Shown here: piece by piece, positions 26,347 through 34,801 of the stretch | Position numbering within the stretch: position 1 is the first letter of the stretch | Layout of the letters: every line of letters starts with the position of its first letter | Assembly: GCF_900182725.1 (NCBI RefSeq) | Contig: NZ_FXTO01000021.1 | Span: forward strand, 1-60,122 | Length of the DNA: 60,122 bases | Reading direction: 5' to 3' | Source: Thalassovita litoralis | GTDB lineage: Bacteria > Pseudomonadota > Alphaproteobacteria > Rhodobacterales > Rhodobacteraceae | Translations under genes and position numbers: made by a program | Notes under the pieces: model-generated | The model's input: only the letters and a program-made list of their open reading frames with translations | Database searches by the model: none | What the model was told of the DNA's origin: nothing

Positions 26347-26811
26347 ATGCACAGCCTGACCCTTGCCACCCCAACCGGGCCGATCACCCTGACCGAAAGC
26401 GATGGCACCATCATCGCTTGCCGATGGGAGCCGCCGCAGACCGCGACAAGCCAGCCGCCGACGCCGCTATTGCAAGACGCCGCCGACCAGATCACCGCCT
26501 ATTTCAACGGAACGCTGCACGCCTTTGATCTGGCGTTAAACGTGCGTGGTACGGGCTTTCAACAGCAGGTCTGCGCCGCTATTGCCGCCATCCCGTTTGG
26601 CGAAACCCGCACCTATGGCGATCTGGCGCGGGATTTGGGCGTGTCCGCGCAGGCCGTGGGGCGGGGCTGTGGCGGCAATCCAATCCCTATTCTGATCCCG
26701 TGTCACAGGGTTCTGGGGGCCAATGGGTTGGGGGGCTTTTCCGGTCTTGGGGGCGTGGAAACCAAGGTTTGGCTGTTGCGCCACGAAGGCGGCGGTGGGC
26801 TTCTGATCTGA
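26347..26811 (+). CDS. ogt: Methylated-DNA--protein-cysteine methyltransferase
   Basis: A 154-residue O6-alkylguanine repair protein. The acceptor cysteine is Cys119 in the IPCHRV motif and the recognition helix includes RTYGDLARDLGVSAQAVGR (residues 88-106), where the helix-turn-helix Arg finger is expected. It removes O6-methyl groups from guanine in a suicide reaction. ATG 26347 is preferred because the product starts at the family position; a GTG at 26317 would add ten residues. No good ribosome site precedes either start. Convergent with pcs. Confidence 0.88.
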   Translation: MHSLTLATPTGPITLTESDGTIIACRWEPPQTATSQPPTPLLQDAADQITAYFNGTLHAFDLALNVRGTGFQQQVCAAIAAIPFGETRTYGDLARDLGVSAQAVGRGCGGNPIPILIPCHRVLGANGLGGFSGLGGVETKVWLLRHEGGGGLLI

Positions 26812-26849
26812 CCGCTTTACCAAAGGGTAAGGTTAACGCGCCAGCCCGC

Positions 26850-26885
26850 CTTTCATCTTGCTAAAAATACTCAAATTCCGCCGCT
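26850..26885 (-). repeat. Short intergenic repeat, GAGTATTT type (copy C)
   Basis: On the minus strand it reads GCGGAATTTGAGTATTTT followed by TAGCAAGATGAAAG. It fills the gap between the convergent ogt and pcs genes. Compare the copies at 22291 and 40444. Confidence 0.45.
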
Positions 26886-26933
26886 TTCCCCAATGACCGG
26901 GGGGCGGTGGGGCGTTGTTTCATCCACTGCGGG

Positions 26934-27632
26934 TCAGTCGCGTTGTGGGATAACCTGCTGGGCGATCCCAACCAGCAACAAATAGATCGACGTCAGAACC
27001 AACCCCCAATGCGCCCAGCTTTCGGGGTGGAAATCCACCCAAGCCGCCCAGCCCGCGAAAAATGTCCATGCCAGCGCCACCGGCAAGGACAGCTTGCGCC
27101 AGCGTTCCGTGCGGACCGGGTGAATGAATTTCAGCGGCAGGAACATGCCCACGGCCAGCGCGGCAACCAACCCCAGAATGATCCAGAAATTCGGCTGCAA
27201 GGCGAACAGGACCAGCACCAGCATATTCCAGCAACCGGGAAACCCATGAAAGGAATTATCCTTTGTTTTCATGCGACTGTCGGCGAAATACATCGCGCTG
27301 GCAAAGGTGATAAGGATAATCGCAACCCAGCCGGTCCAGCCCGGCAACAGATCGGATTTGAACAACGCAAAGGCCGGGATGAACACATAAGTCAGATAGT
27401 CGATGATCAGGTCCAGCAACACCCCGTCAAACCGGGCGGCGTAATGTTTGACCTCGTATTTTCGGGCCAGTGGCCCGTCGATCCCGTCCACGGCAAAGGC
27501 CACAACCAGCCACAGGAACATCAGGCTCCATTTTTCCTCGACCGCGGCCAGCATCGCCAGCATGGCGAAAACCGCCCCTGTCGCGGTCAGCAGATGAACA
27601 GATAATGCTTTGGATTCATGTGTAAAAGTCAA
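26934..27632 (-). CDS. pcs: Phosphatidylcholine synthase
   Basis: A 232-residue polytopic membrane enzyme of the CDP-alcohol phosphatidyltransferase family. The signature is complete: D52-G53-x2-A56-R57-x12-G70-x3-D74-x3-D78. It condenses CDP-diacylglycerol with choline to make phosphatidylcholine in one step, a route typical of alphaproteobacteria. About eight hydrophobic segments. It lies 24 bases behind xerC on the same strand and is probably transcribed with it. Other CDP-alcohol enzymes share the signature, but size and sequence around FAVDGIDGPLAR favour Pcs. Confidence 0.88.
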   Translation of the reverse strand: MTFTHESKALSVHLLTATGAVFAMLAMLAAVEEKWSLMFLWLVVAFAVDGIDGPLARKYEVKHYAARFDGVLLDLIIDYLTYVFIPAFALFKSDLLPGWTGWVAIILITFASAMYFADSRMKTKDNSFHGFPGCWNMLVLVLFALQPNFWIILGLVAALAVGMFLPLKFIHPVRTERWRKLSLPVALAWTFFAGWAAWVDFHPESWAHWGLVLTSIYLLLVGIAQQVIPQRD

Positions 27633-27656
27633 CGAATTCCCCTGTGGGTACAGTGC

Positions 27657-28577
27657 TTATGCCTTGGGATGGGTGTTTTCGTATACGTCCAAAAGCCGGT
27701 CCAAGTCCACCGCTGTATAGGTTTGTGTCGTCGACAGGGACGCGTGGCCCAGCAATTCCTGTATCGCCCGCAGATCACCCCCGGCATTCAACAGATGGGT
27801 GGCAAAGCTGTGCCGCATCGCATGGGGGGTGGCGCTGGCGGGCAGGCCCAGTTGCATCCGTGCCTTTTCCATAACCTGCTGAATTTGGCGGGGGTTCAAG
27901 GCCCCACCGCGTACCCCGCGAAACACGGGCTGATCAGGTTCCATCTGGTGCGGGCACAGGCTGACATAGCGATCCACCGCTTGCCGCGCCGCCCCGATGA
28001 CGGGAACGATCCGTTCTTTGCCGCCTTTGCCCAGAATGCGCAGGCTGTCGCCCAGCGGTAAAACCCGGCCCTGTAATCCCAGAGCTTCGGAAATCCGCAG
28101 GCCGCAGCCATACAGCAGCGTGACCACGGCCAAATCCCGCGCTGCAACCCAATCCTTGCTGGCTTGCAATTCCACCGTTTCCAGCATCTTGCGGGCGGCA
28201 TCAACGTCCAGCGGGCGCGGCAGCTTGCGGTGAAATTTCGGGCTGCGGGTGGACAGGACGGCAGAGGGATCAAAGCCCTGACGCTCGGCCAGCCAGCGAA
28301 AGAAGCTTTTGACCGAGGATAGTTTCCGCGCCATTGAGCGGGCCGCGATCCCATCGCCGCGGGTTTGTGCCATCCATGCCCGCATGTCGGACACGGTGAC
28401 GCGCTCCAGCGCCTTCAATCCTTGTGGCTCGCCTTTATGAACCGTGATGAAACTCAGAAAATCCACCACATCCCGGCGATAGGCGTCCAGTGTGTTTTGG
28501 GATGATCCGCGCAGCGCACTTTGGCTTTCCAGCCACGATTGCAGGGCGTCCCGCGCGGCTGGTGAAATCAGGCTCAT
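27657..28577 (-). CDS. xerC: Tyrosine recombinase XerC
   Basis: A 306-residue site-specific recombinase. The N-terminal SAM-like core-binding domain is followed by the catalytic residues Arg (GCGLRISEAL), Lys (GKGGKERIVP), His-x-x-Arg (HAMRHSFATHLL), a second His (LGHASLSTTQ) and the nucleophilic Tyr (QTYTAVD). With XerD it resolves chromosome dimers at dif. I chose ATG 28577 because it overlaps the DUF484 stop (ATGA); a TTG nine bases upstream is less likely. DUF484-xerC linkage is conserved in proteobacteria, which argues for housekeeping XerC and against a phage integrase. Confidence 0.93.
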   Translation of the reverse strand: MSLISPAARDALQSWLESQSALRGSSQNTLDAYRRDVVDFLSFITVHKGEPQGLKALERVTVSDMRAWMAQTRGDGIAARSMARKLSSVKSFFRWLAERQGFDPSAVLSTRSPKFHRKLPRPLDVDAARKMLETVELQASKDWVAARDLAVVTLLYGCGLRISEALGLQGRVLPLGDSLRILGKGGKERIVPVIGAARQAVDRYVSLCPHQMEPDQPVFRGVRGGALNPRQIQQVMEKARMQLGLPASATPHAMRHSFATHLLNAGGDLRAIQELLGHASLSTTQTYTAVDLDRLLDVYENTHPKA

Positions 28578-29281
28578 GCCAGCCAACGGCGCATGGTTCG
28601 TTCAAATACGCCTGCAAAAAACGACAGAAGGTCAGTGCCTTGCTGGGGGCTGAACTGGTGCGGGTCTTCCGATCCCATGACCAGCATTCCCGGCAATCGG
28701 TTCGGGCCGAAATCCAGCTTCAGGCAAGCTTCGGACCGGATAAAGCCCGCATCGTCGCCATAGACCCGTGTATTGCCCTCTTGGACTTGGCGCAATGTGA
28801 CCTGCCGCACCGGCACATTGCGACCGGCTGTCAGGTAGTCGTCAATAAAGCCGGGGCCGGATATGGACAGCACCTTGCCCAGCCGTTGCAATACGGGGTC
28901 ATCTTCGCTTTGGGCGGTTTCCAGCAGCAGCTTTACGCAATCCACCCGCAGCACCTCGGCCACGGGGCCGCCCAGATCGCGCAGGAAGGTTTCAAAGCTC
29001 AGCGGTTCCAGCATTCGCAGGATGGCACGATGCACCTGATTGGTGCCTGCCAGATTTTCATAGGCGGCGGCAATCACGCTGCGGTGGGTGTCTTCCAGCC
29101 GGTCCAGCCGGGTTTCCAGACGTTCCATCGCAATGCCGCGCAAATCCACGATATTGCTGCCCATTGCGCGTTCATTGGCGGCAACAAGGGCGCGCATCAA
29201 ATCCGTGTCATCCAGAATGACATCGGGTTGCGCGATAATGCGTTCGCGCAAATTCGCGTCGATCAGGGGCTTGGTGCTCAT
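28574..29281 (-). CDS. DUF484 family protein
   Basis: A 235-residue cytoplasmic protein: an N-terminal helical part with a coiled-coil-like stretch (about residues 45-75, ERLETRLDRLEDTHRS), then a GAF-like domain. Function unknown; DUF484 genes are usually beside xerC, as here, where the stop overlaps the xerC start by four bases. The conserved FIRSEACLKLDFG and LPGMLVMGSEDPHQF segments identify the family. Confidence 0.88.
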   Translation of the reverse strand: MSTKPLIDANLRERIIAQPDVILDDTDLMRALVAANERAMGSNIVDLRGIAMERLETRLDRLEDTHRSVIAAAYENLAGTNQVHRAILRMLEPLSFETFLRDLGGPVAEVLRVDCVKLLLETAQSEDDPVLQRLGKVLSISGPGFIDDYLTAGRNVPVRQVTLRQVQEGNTRVYGDDAGFIRSEACLKLDFGPNRLPGMLVMGSEDPHQFSPQQGTDLLSFFAGVFERTMRRWLA

Positions 29282-29374
29282 TCGTGCCTCTTGGTCTTTA
29301 CCGGGACAGTAGCAAATCCGCCCCGGTATTTCCTTATCTTTTTTAGAACAGGCAGAAGCCCGCCCGCCGTCCTT

Positions 29375-30028
29375 TTACAGGATCTTGATATTGGCGGCTT
29401 TGATGTCTGCCAGGAACGCGTCCAGCCCCTTGTCCGTCAGCGGATGGTTGACCATTGCCTTGATCACGGCGGGGGGGGCGGTCATCACATCGGCACCGAT
29501 CCGGGCGCAATCCAGAACGTGATTCACCGACCGGATCGAGGCGGCCAGAATCTCGGTCGTGAACCCGTAATTGTCATAGACCACGCGGATGTCCTCGATC
29601 AGTTCCATGCCGTCCAGCGCGATGTCGTCCAGCCGTCCGATGAAGGGGCTGATAAAGGTCGCGCCCGCCTTGGCGGCCAGCAATGCCTGATTGGCGGAAA
29701 AACACAGGGTCACGTTGACCATTTTGCCTTCGTCCGTCAGCACCTTACAGGCCTTTAGACCGTCCCATGTCAGGGGGACTTTGACGGCGATATTTTCCGC
29801 GATTTCGGCCAGCTTACGGCCTTCGGCGATCATTTGATCAGCATCGGTGGCGGTGACTTCGGCGGATACGGGACCATCGACCAGATCACAGATTTCCTTG
29901 GTCACTTCCAGAATGTCGCGACCGGATTTTTTGATCAGTGACGGGTTGGTGGTTACGCCGTCCACCATGCCCAAGGCGTGCAGCTCGGCGATGGCGTCGA
30001 TCTCGGCGGTATCAACGAAGAATTTCAT
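29375..30028 (-). CDS. fsa: Fructose-6-phosphate aldolase / transaldolase-like protein
   Basis: A 217-residue small transaldolase-family enzyme (TalC/Fsa type, about 100 residues shorter than classical transaldolase). The Schiff-base lysine is in [12 protein letters not shown] near residue 83-85, and the phosphate loop shows [26 protein letters not shown]. Family members split fructose 6-phosphate or act as transaldolase; which one is not separable without the Gln/Glu and Tyr/Phe residue test. The gene begins divergently from priA and precedes DUF484-xerC-pcs with a 93-bp gap. Confidence 0.88.
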   Translation of the reverse strand: MKFFVDTAEIDAIAELHALGMVDGVTTNPSLIKKSGRDILEVTKEICDLVDGPVSAEVTATDADQMIAEGRKLAEIAENIAVKVPLTWDGLKACKVLTDEGKMVNVTLCFSANQALLAAKAGATFISPFIGRLDDIALDGMELIEDIRVVYDNYGFTTEILAASIRSVNHVLDCARIGADVMTAPPAVIKAMVNHPLTDKGLDAFLADIKAANIKIL

Positions 30029-30115
30029 GTCAGGGCCTCAAGTAGGGTTGGACTTTGCTATTGCAGGCTTTACCCCAGAAGGGATGATCCCGAAACCCTT
30101 TTCACCGGACGGAAC

Positions 30116-32311
30116 GTGACGCAGGCGGAATTCTACAGCGAGGGCGAACTGGTGGGGGTGCTGACTGCGCAGCCCATCAATCGTGTGCTGGATTACAAAG
30201 CCCCCGAGGGCGGGTGTTGGGCCGGTGCCTTTGTCGAGGTGCCGCTGGGACCGCGCAAGGTGGTTGGCGTGGTCTGGGCGGGTGGCAAAGGGGATTATGA
30301 CCGCAGCAAAATCCGCAGTATTATCCGCGTGTTGGATGTGGCCCCGATGCGAGAGGAAATGCAGATTTTCCTGCAACGCGCCGCCGATTACACGCTCACC
30401 CCGCTGTCTGCGATGCTGCGGCTGGCGTCCCGTGCGCCGGGGCTGGGCGATCCGCCGTCGATGCAGAAAGTCTATCGTTTGGGGGCGTCTGAACCGGATC
30501 GGATGACAGATGCCCGGACCCGTGTTCTGGCGGTGCTGGAGGATTATGGCGGGCTGGCCTTTACCCTGAAAGAACTGGCCGAAGCGGCAGGCGTGACGAC
30601 GACCGTTGTCAAGGGATTGGTCAAGCAGGGCGCAGTGCTGGAAGAGGATCGCCCGCGCGATTTGCCCTTTGCCCATCTGGACCCGGCCTTTGGTGGCAAA
30701 ACGCTGACCGGGGATCAGGAACAGGCGGCGCTGTCCTTGCGGGCGGCGATACAGTCGGGGCGCTATGGCACAACCTTGCTGCGCGGCGTCACCGGATCAG
30801 GCAAGACCGAGGTTTATCTGGAAGCTGTCGCTGAATGTTTGCGTCAGGGGCGGCAGGCCTTGGTTCTGCTGCCTGAAATCGCACTGACGGCGGAATTCCT
30901 GACCCGCGTGCAGGCGCGGTTCGGGGCGAAACCTGCGGAATGGCATTCTGGCGTCACAATGACCGAACGCCGCCGGATCTGGAAAATGGTCGGGCAGGGC
31001 GGGGCGCAAATGGTGATCGGGGCGCGGTCCGCGCTGTTTTTGCCGTTCCAGAACCTTGGTCTGGTGGTGGTCGATGAAGAACACGACACGTCCTATAAAC
31101 AAGAAGATGGGGTATTGTATAACGCCCGCGATATGGCGGTTCTGCGGGCCAGCATTTGCGGGGCGCGGGTGGTTCTGGCGTCGGCCACGCCATCGCTGGA
31201 AAGCTGGACCAACGCCGAAGCGGGCAAATACGATAAGCTGACCCTGACCAGCCGGTTCGGCGAAGCGGTCATGCCTGATATGCGGGCAATTGATATGCGG
31301 GGGGAAAGCCTGCCCTCGGACCGCTGGATTTCCGGGGCCTTGCAGCGCGAGGTAAAAGCGCGGGTCGAACGTGGCGAACAGGCGTTGTTGTTCATCAATC
31401 GTCGTGGGTATGCCCCGATTACCCTGTGCCGTGCCTGTGGGCATCAGATCGCCTGTGATCATTGCGATGCGCGCATGGTTGAACATCGCTTTCAAAAACG
31501 GCTGGTGTGTCATCAATGCGGTGAATCTGCCCCGATCCCGGAAACCTGCCCCAATTGTGGGGCCGAAGGGCGGTTGGCCCCGGTCGGCCCCGGCGTTGAG
31601 CGCCTGACCGAGGAAGCGCAGGCGCTGTTTCCCGATGCGCGTGTGGTGACGCTGAGTTCCGATTTATACGGATCGGCCCGCGCCCTGAAGGCACAGATCG
31701 AAGACATCGCTGCGGGCGGGGCGGACATCATCATTGGCACGCAATTGGTGGCCAAGGGGCATAACTTTCCCTTGCTGACGCTGGTGGGGGTGATTGATGC
31801 TGATCTGGGCTTGCAAGGGTCCGATTTACGCGCGGCAGAACGGACGTTTCAATTGATGCGGCAGGTGGCCGGGCGGGCAGGGCGGTCTGAACGCAAGGGG
31901 CTGGCGCTGTTGCAGACCTATCAGCCGGAACATCCGGTCATCCGCGCTATTATCGCCGGGGATGAAGACGGGTTTTGGCGGGCCGAGGCCGAGGAGCGCC
32001 GCCATGCCGGTGTGCCGCCGTTTGGGCGGATGGCGGGGATCATCCTGTCCTCGCCCGATGTGCAGGATGTGTTTGATCTGGGTAATGACATGGCCCGCCG
32101 CGATGGGCCGCTACGGCAGGTCGGGGCGCAGATCTTTGGCCCGGCCCCCGCCCCGATTGCCCGGATACGCGGGCGGCATCGTGTGCGCCTGTTGGTCAAG
32201 GCGGATAAGGGCGCACCGCTACAGGCGGCGCTGACCCGCTGGCTGGCGCAATTCCGCCCCAGCAACCAAACCCGTATCAGTGTCGATATCGACCCGCAGA
32301 CGTTTTATTGA
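30116..32311 (+). CDS. priA: Primosomal protein N' (PriA helicase)
   Basis: A 731-residue superfamily 2 helicase that reloads the replisome at stalled forks. Walker A is GVTGSGKTEVYL near residue 223, the DEEH box is in VVVDEEHDTSYK near 320, and two zinc modules follow with CRACGHQIACDHC and CHQCGES...CPNCG (about residues 438-485). The GTG at 30116 is preferred because it gives VTQAEFYSEGELVGVL as in family starts; an upstream in-frame start would cross the fsa start region. Four bases separate its stop from the convergent YeeE/YedE-type gene, so there is no room for a terminator. Confidence 0.95.
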   Translation: MTQAEFYSEGELVGVLTAQPINRVLDYKAPEGGCWAGAFVEVPLGPRKVVGVVWAGGKGDYDRSKIRSIIRVLDVAPMREEMQIFLQRAADYTLTPLSAMLRLASRAPGLGDPPSMQKVYRLGASEPDRMTDARTRVLAVLEDYGGLAFTLKELAEAAGVTTTVVKGLVKQGAVLEEDRPRDLPFAHLDPAFGGKTLTGDQEQAALSLRAAIQSGRYGTTLLRGVTGSGKTEVYLEAVAECLRQGRQALVLLPEIALTAEFLTRVQARFGAKPAEWHSGVTMTERRRIWKMVGQGGAQMVIGARSALFLPFQNLGLVVVDEEHDTSYKQEDGVLYNARDMAVLRASICGARVVLASATPSLESWTNAEAGKYDKLTLTSRFGEAVMPDMRAIDMRGESLPSDRWISGALQREVKARVERGEQALLFINRRGYAPITLCRACGHQIACDHCDARMVEHRFQKRLVCHQCGESAPIPETCPNCGAEGRLAPVGPGVERLTEEAQALFPDARVVTLSSDLYGSARALKAQIEDIAAGGADIIIGTQLVAKGHNFPLLTLVGVIDADLGLQGSDLRAAERTFQLMRQVAGRAGRSERKGLALLQTYQPEHPVIRAIIAGDEDGFWRAEAEERRHAGVPPFGRMAGIILSSPDVQDVFDLGNDMARRDGPLRQVGAQIFGPAPAPIARIRGRHRVRLLVKADKGAPLQAALTRWLAQFRPSNQTRISVDIDPQTFY

Positions 32312-32315
32312 TGGC

Positions 32316-33380
32316 TTAGGCGGCTTTCGTTTTCAGGCCGCGTTGATCTAGCAAAATATCCGTGGCCATTGCGCCGACCCACATGCAGAACAGGGCCAGC
32401 CATGCGGTTCCGGCAAACACCGATCCGCCGGTCACGCCCGCCCCGATGGCACAGCCCCCGGCCAGCATCGCGCCAAACCCCATCAGCACCGCCCCGGTCA
32501 TAGATCGGCGCATGTTGGATTCGTCGGAAAAGCCCTGAAACTTGAATTCACCCTTCAGGAAAGAGGATGTGAACGATCCGACCACGACCCCCGGCACCAA
32601 GCCGACCGAGAATTGCAGAACCTCGTTCCGGTCCAGAAAGAACATCAACGTATGGGCCGACGGGCCGGAAAAGGTGACGCTTTCGACCGTGACCGGATCA
32701 AAGGCGATCTGGCTCAGCGCGTAGGTGCTGACCCAGCCCACCGCCACGGCAAAGCCGACGCCCGCCCCAAAAATCAGGCGGCTGGCAGAAATCTGGTTTT
32801 TCCACGACAGCACCAGCGCCAGAATGGCGAAAACCACCCCAATCGCCAGCCCGCCCCATTGCGGCAGGCCGAAAAAGGCGACCAGATCCAGATTGCGCCC
32901 CCCGCTTGTCACCCACAGCGAGGCCAGCGTATTACGGAAATCGGACAGGATGCCGGACAGGCTCATTTGTGCCACCACCGCGAAAACCAGCCCCGACACC
33001 ACGGACCGCAGGTTCCCTGTGGCGGCCAAAACCAGCAGGCGACCGGAACAGCCCCGCGCCAGAACCATGCCAACGCCAAAAATCAGCCCGCCGATGATGG
33101 CACCGGACCAGCTTCCGGGGATGGCCATTTGGCGGGCGTCGGCGCTGTTGAACAGGCCCAGCAATTGCGCCCCCTGTACCCAGACGACAGCGGTGGAAAA
33201 GGTCAGGAACCAAACGGCCACCTTGTCCCCCAACTGTCCACGGGCGAATTGTACGGTTGCGGCCCGCAGGCAGAATTGCGACCGCTGCGCCGAAACGCCA
33301 AAAATGATGCCGGTGATCAAACCCAGCACGGCGGCTGTGTGGTATTCACCCAGCCATTCAACAACTGAAAGAAGGTCCAT
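32316..33380 (-). CDS. YeeE/YedE (DUF395) family membrane protein, putative sulfur-compound transporter
   Basis: A 354-residue inner-membrane protein with about nine segments. Family marks are the three cysteine sites, QRSQFCLR near residue 36, ARGCSGRLL near 109 and AGGCAIGAGVTGG near 318, each next to a G-rich loop; in the thiosulfate importer TsuA (YeeE) such cysteines bind the substrate. Import of thiosulfate or a related sulfur species is inferred from family only. ATG 33380 avoids an arginine-rich N-terminal extension. A near-perfect FNR-type box lies about 60 bp upstream. Confidence 0.82.
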   Translation of the reverse strand: MDLLSVVEWLGEYHTAAVLGLITGIIFGVSAQRSQFCLRAATVQFARGQLGDKVAVWFLTFSTAVVWVQGAQLLGLFNSADARQMAIPGSWSGAIIGGLIFGVGMVLARGCSGRLLVLAATGNLRSVVSGLVFAVVAQMSLSGILSDFRNTLASLWVTSGGRNLDLVAFFGLPQWGGLAIGVVFAILALVLSWKNQISASRLIFGAGVGFAVAVGWVSTYALSQIAFDPVTVESVTFSGPSAHTLMFFLDRNEVLQFSVGLVPGVVVGSFTSSFLKGEFKFQGFSDESNMRRSMTGAVLMGFGAMLAGGCAIGAGVTGGSVFAGTAWLALFCMWVGAMATDILLDQRGLKTKAA

Positions 33381-33438
33381 CGCGCGTCTCCGTCCCTTGC
33401 TAATCTGGCGCATATGCCACGGACTGAATGTAAATGCC

Positions 33439-33452
33439 TTGATTCAGATCAG
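33439..33452. promoter_or_regulatory. FNR/CRP-type palindrome between YeeE/YedE-like and MFS genes
   Basis: TTGATTCAGATCAG matches the FNR consensus TTGAT-N4-ATCAA at nine of ten positions. It is 59 bp upstream of the leftward gene and 114 bp upstream of the rightward one. CRP-like proteins share similar half-sites. Confidence 0.4.
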
Positions 33453-33469
33453 GTGATGACTGTGCCCCG

Positions 33470-33514
33470 CCTGTGTGGGCTGGTGCAACCGAAGTGCGCG
33501 CAGGCGCACACAGG
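33470..33514 (+). other. Inverted repeat in the MFS gene leader
   Basis: CCTGTGTG (33470-33477) and CACACAGG (33507-33514) can pair around a 29-base loop that has its own GC-rich pairing. It falls in the 5' region of the MFS gene. Role unknown. Confidence 0.35.
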
Positions 33515-33565
33515 GGATGGGGATTCTGCCTCGCCAAAGGATAGAAACGGGCGTAAAGAATTTTT

Positions 33566-34798
33566 ATGATACGCGTGACCCCCTTGGATCAGGCCCGCCA
33601 TTTGCCGGTCTGGCGCCGCCCCACCACATTGTTGTTTCTGATGGCTGCGGCCATGCCTGTGGCCTTTGCCACTTGGTCGGCGCTGCTGAATAATTTCGTG
33701 ATCGAAGTGGCGAATTTCGATGGTTCGGACATCGGTTGGCTGCATACGGTGCGGGAAATTCCGGGCTTTTTCGCTATTGGGGTGATTGCCCTGATTATGG
33801 TGATCCGCGAACAAGTGCTGGGTCTGGTGTCGCTGATTTTGTTGGGGGTGGCCACGGCGATGACGGCGTGGTTCCCGTCCTTGGGCGGGATTTTGACGAT
33901 TACGATGCTCAGCTCTATCGGGTTTCACTATTACGAAACGGTGAACCAGTCACTGCAACTGCAATGGCTGCCCAAGGATCGCGCGCCGCAAATTCTGGGC
34001 TGGTTGCTGGCGGCGGGGTCGGCGGCGACCTTGGTGGCCTATGGCCTGATCGTGCTAAGCTGGGATACCCTGGGGCTGACCTATAATACGGTTTATATGC
34101 TGGCGGGTGGTGTCACTGCGGTGATTGCGCTGTTTTGCTTACTGGCCTATCCGCAGTTCGAATCCCCCAATCCACAGGTCAAGAAATTCATCCTGCGCCG
34201 CCGGTACTGGCTGTATTACGCGCTGCAATTCATGGCGGGTGCGCGGCGGCAGATTTTCACGGTCTTTGCCGGGTTCATGATGGTCGAACGCTTCGGGTTC
34301 GAAGTGCATGAGGTCACGGGCCTATATCTGATCAATTTGGTGGCCAACATGGTGCTGGCCCCCGTCTTTGGGAAAATCGTCGCGCGGTTTGGCGAACGCC
34401 GGGCGCTGGCCTTTGAATATGTCGGGCTGGTGACGGTGTTCCTGTTGTATGGCGGGATCTACTGGTTCGGCTGGGGCGTTTTGCTGGCTTCGGCGCTATA
34501 TGTGATCGACCATATGTTCTTTGCCTTGGCTTTGGCGTTGAAAACCTATTTCCAGAAAATCGCCGATCCGGGCGATATTGCCCCCACTGCTGCGGTTGCC
34601 TTTACCATCAACCATATTGCGGCGGTGTTCCTGCCCGCGTTGCTGGGCTATCTGTGGCTGGTGTCGCCGGGGGCGGTGTTTTTTCTGGCGGCGGGCATGG
34701 CGGGTATATCGCTGACGCTGGCCCTGATGATCCCGCGCCACCCAGAGCCGGGAAATGAAACCATATTTTCGCGCTTTGCCCCGGCACCGGCGGAATAA
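33566..34798 (+). CDS. MFS transporter
   Basis: A 410-residue major facilitator protein with about twelve hydrophobic segments and a central cytoplasmic loop near residue 205 (KKFILRRRYW). The short basic loop after TM2-TM3 and the RFGERR loop near 272 are typical of the fold. No substrate is predictable. The ATG at 33566 has only a weak purine stretch (AAAGAA) upstream. It is three bases before the MATE gene, so the two exporters or importers are cotranscribed. Confidence 0.85.
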   Translation: MIRVTPLDQARHLPVWRRPTTLLFLMAAAMPVAFATWSALLNNFVIEVANFDGSDIGWLHTVREIPGFFAIGVIALIMVIREQVLGLVSLILLGVATAMTAWFPSLGGILTITMLSSIGFHYYETVNQSLQLQWLPKDRAPQILGWLLAAGSAATLVAYGLIVLSWDTLGLTYNTVYMLAGGVTAVIALFCLLAYPQFESPNPQVKKFILRRRYWLYYALQFMAGARRQIFTVFAGFMMVERFGFEVHEVTGLYLINLVANMVLAPVFGKIVARFGERRALAFEYVGLVTVFLLYGGIYWFGWGVLLASALYVIDHMFFALALALKTYFQKIADPGDIAPTAAVAFTINHIAAVFLPALLGYLWLVSPGAVFFLAAGMAGISLTLALMIPRHPEPGNETIFSRFAPAPAE

Positions 34799-34801
34799 AC
34801 C

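Noticed and set aside
27657-28577. The tyrosine recombinase as an integrase of a mobile element
   Set aside because: It is coupled to DUF484 and next to fsa and priA, the usual xerC neighbourhood, with no att-like repeats or phage genes.
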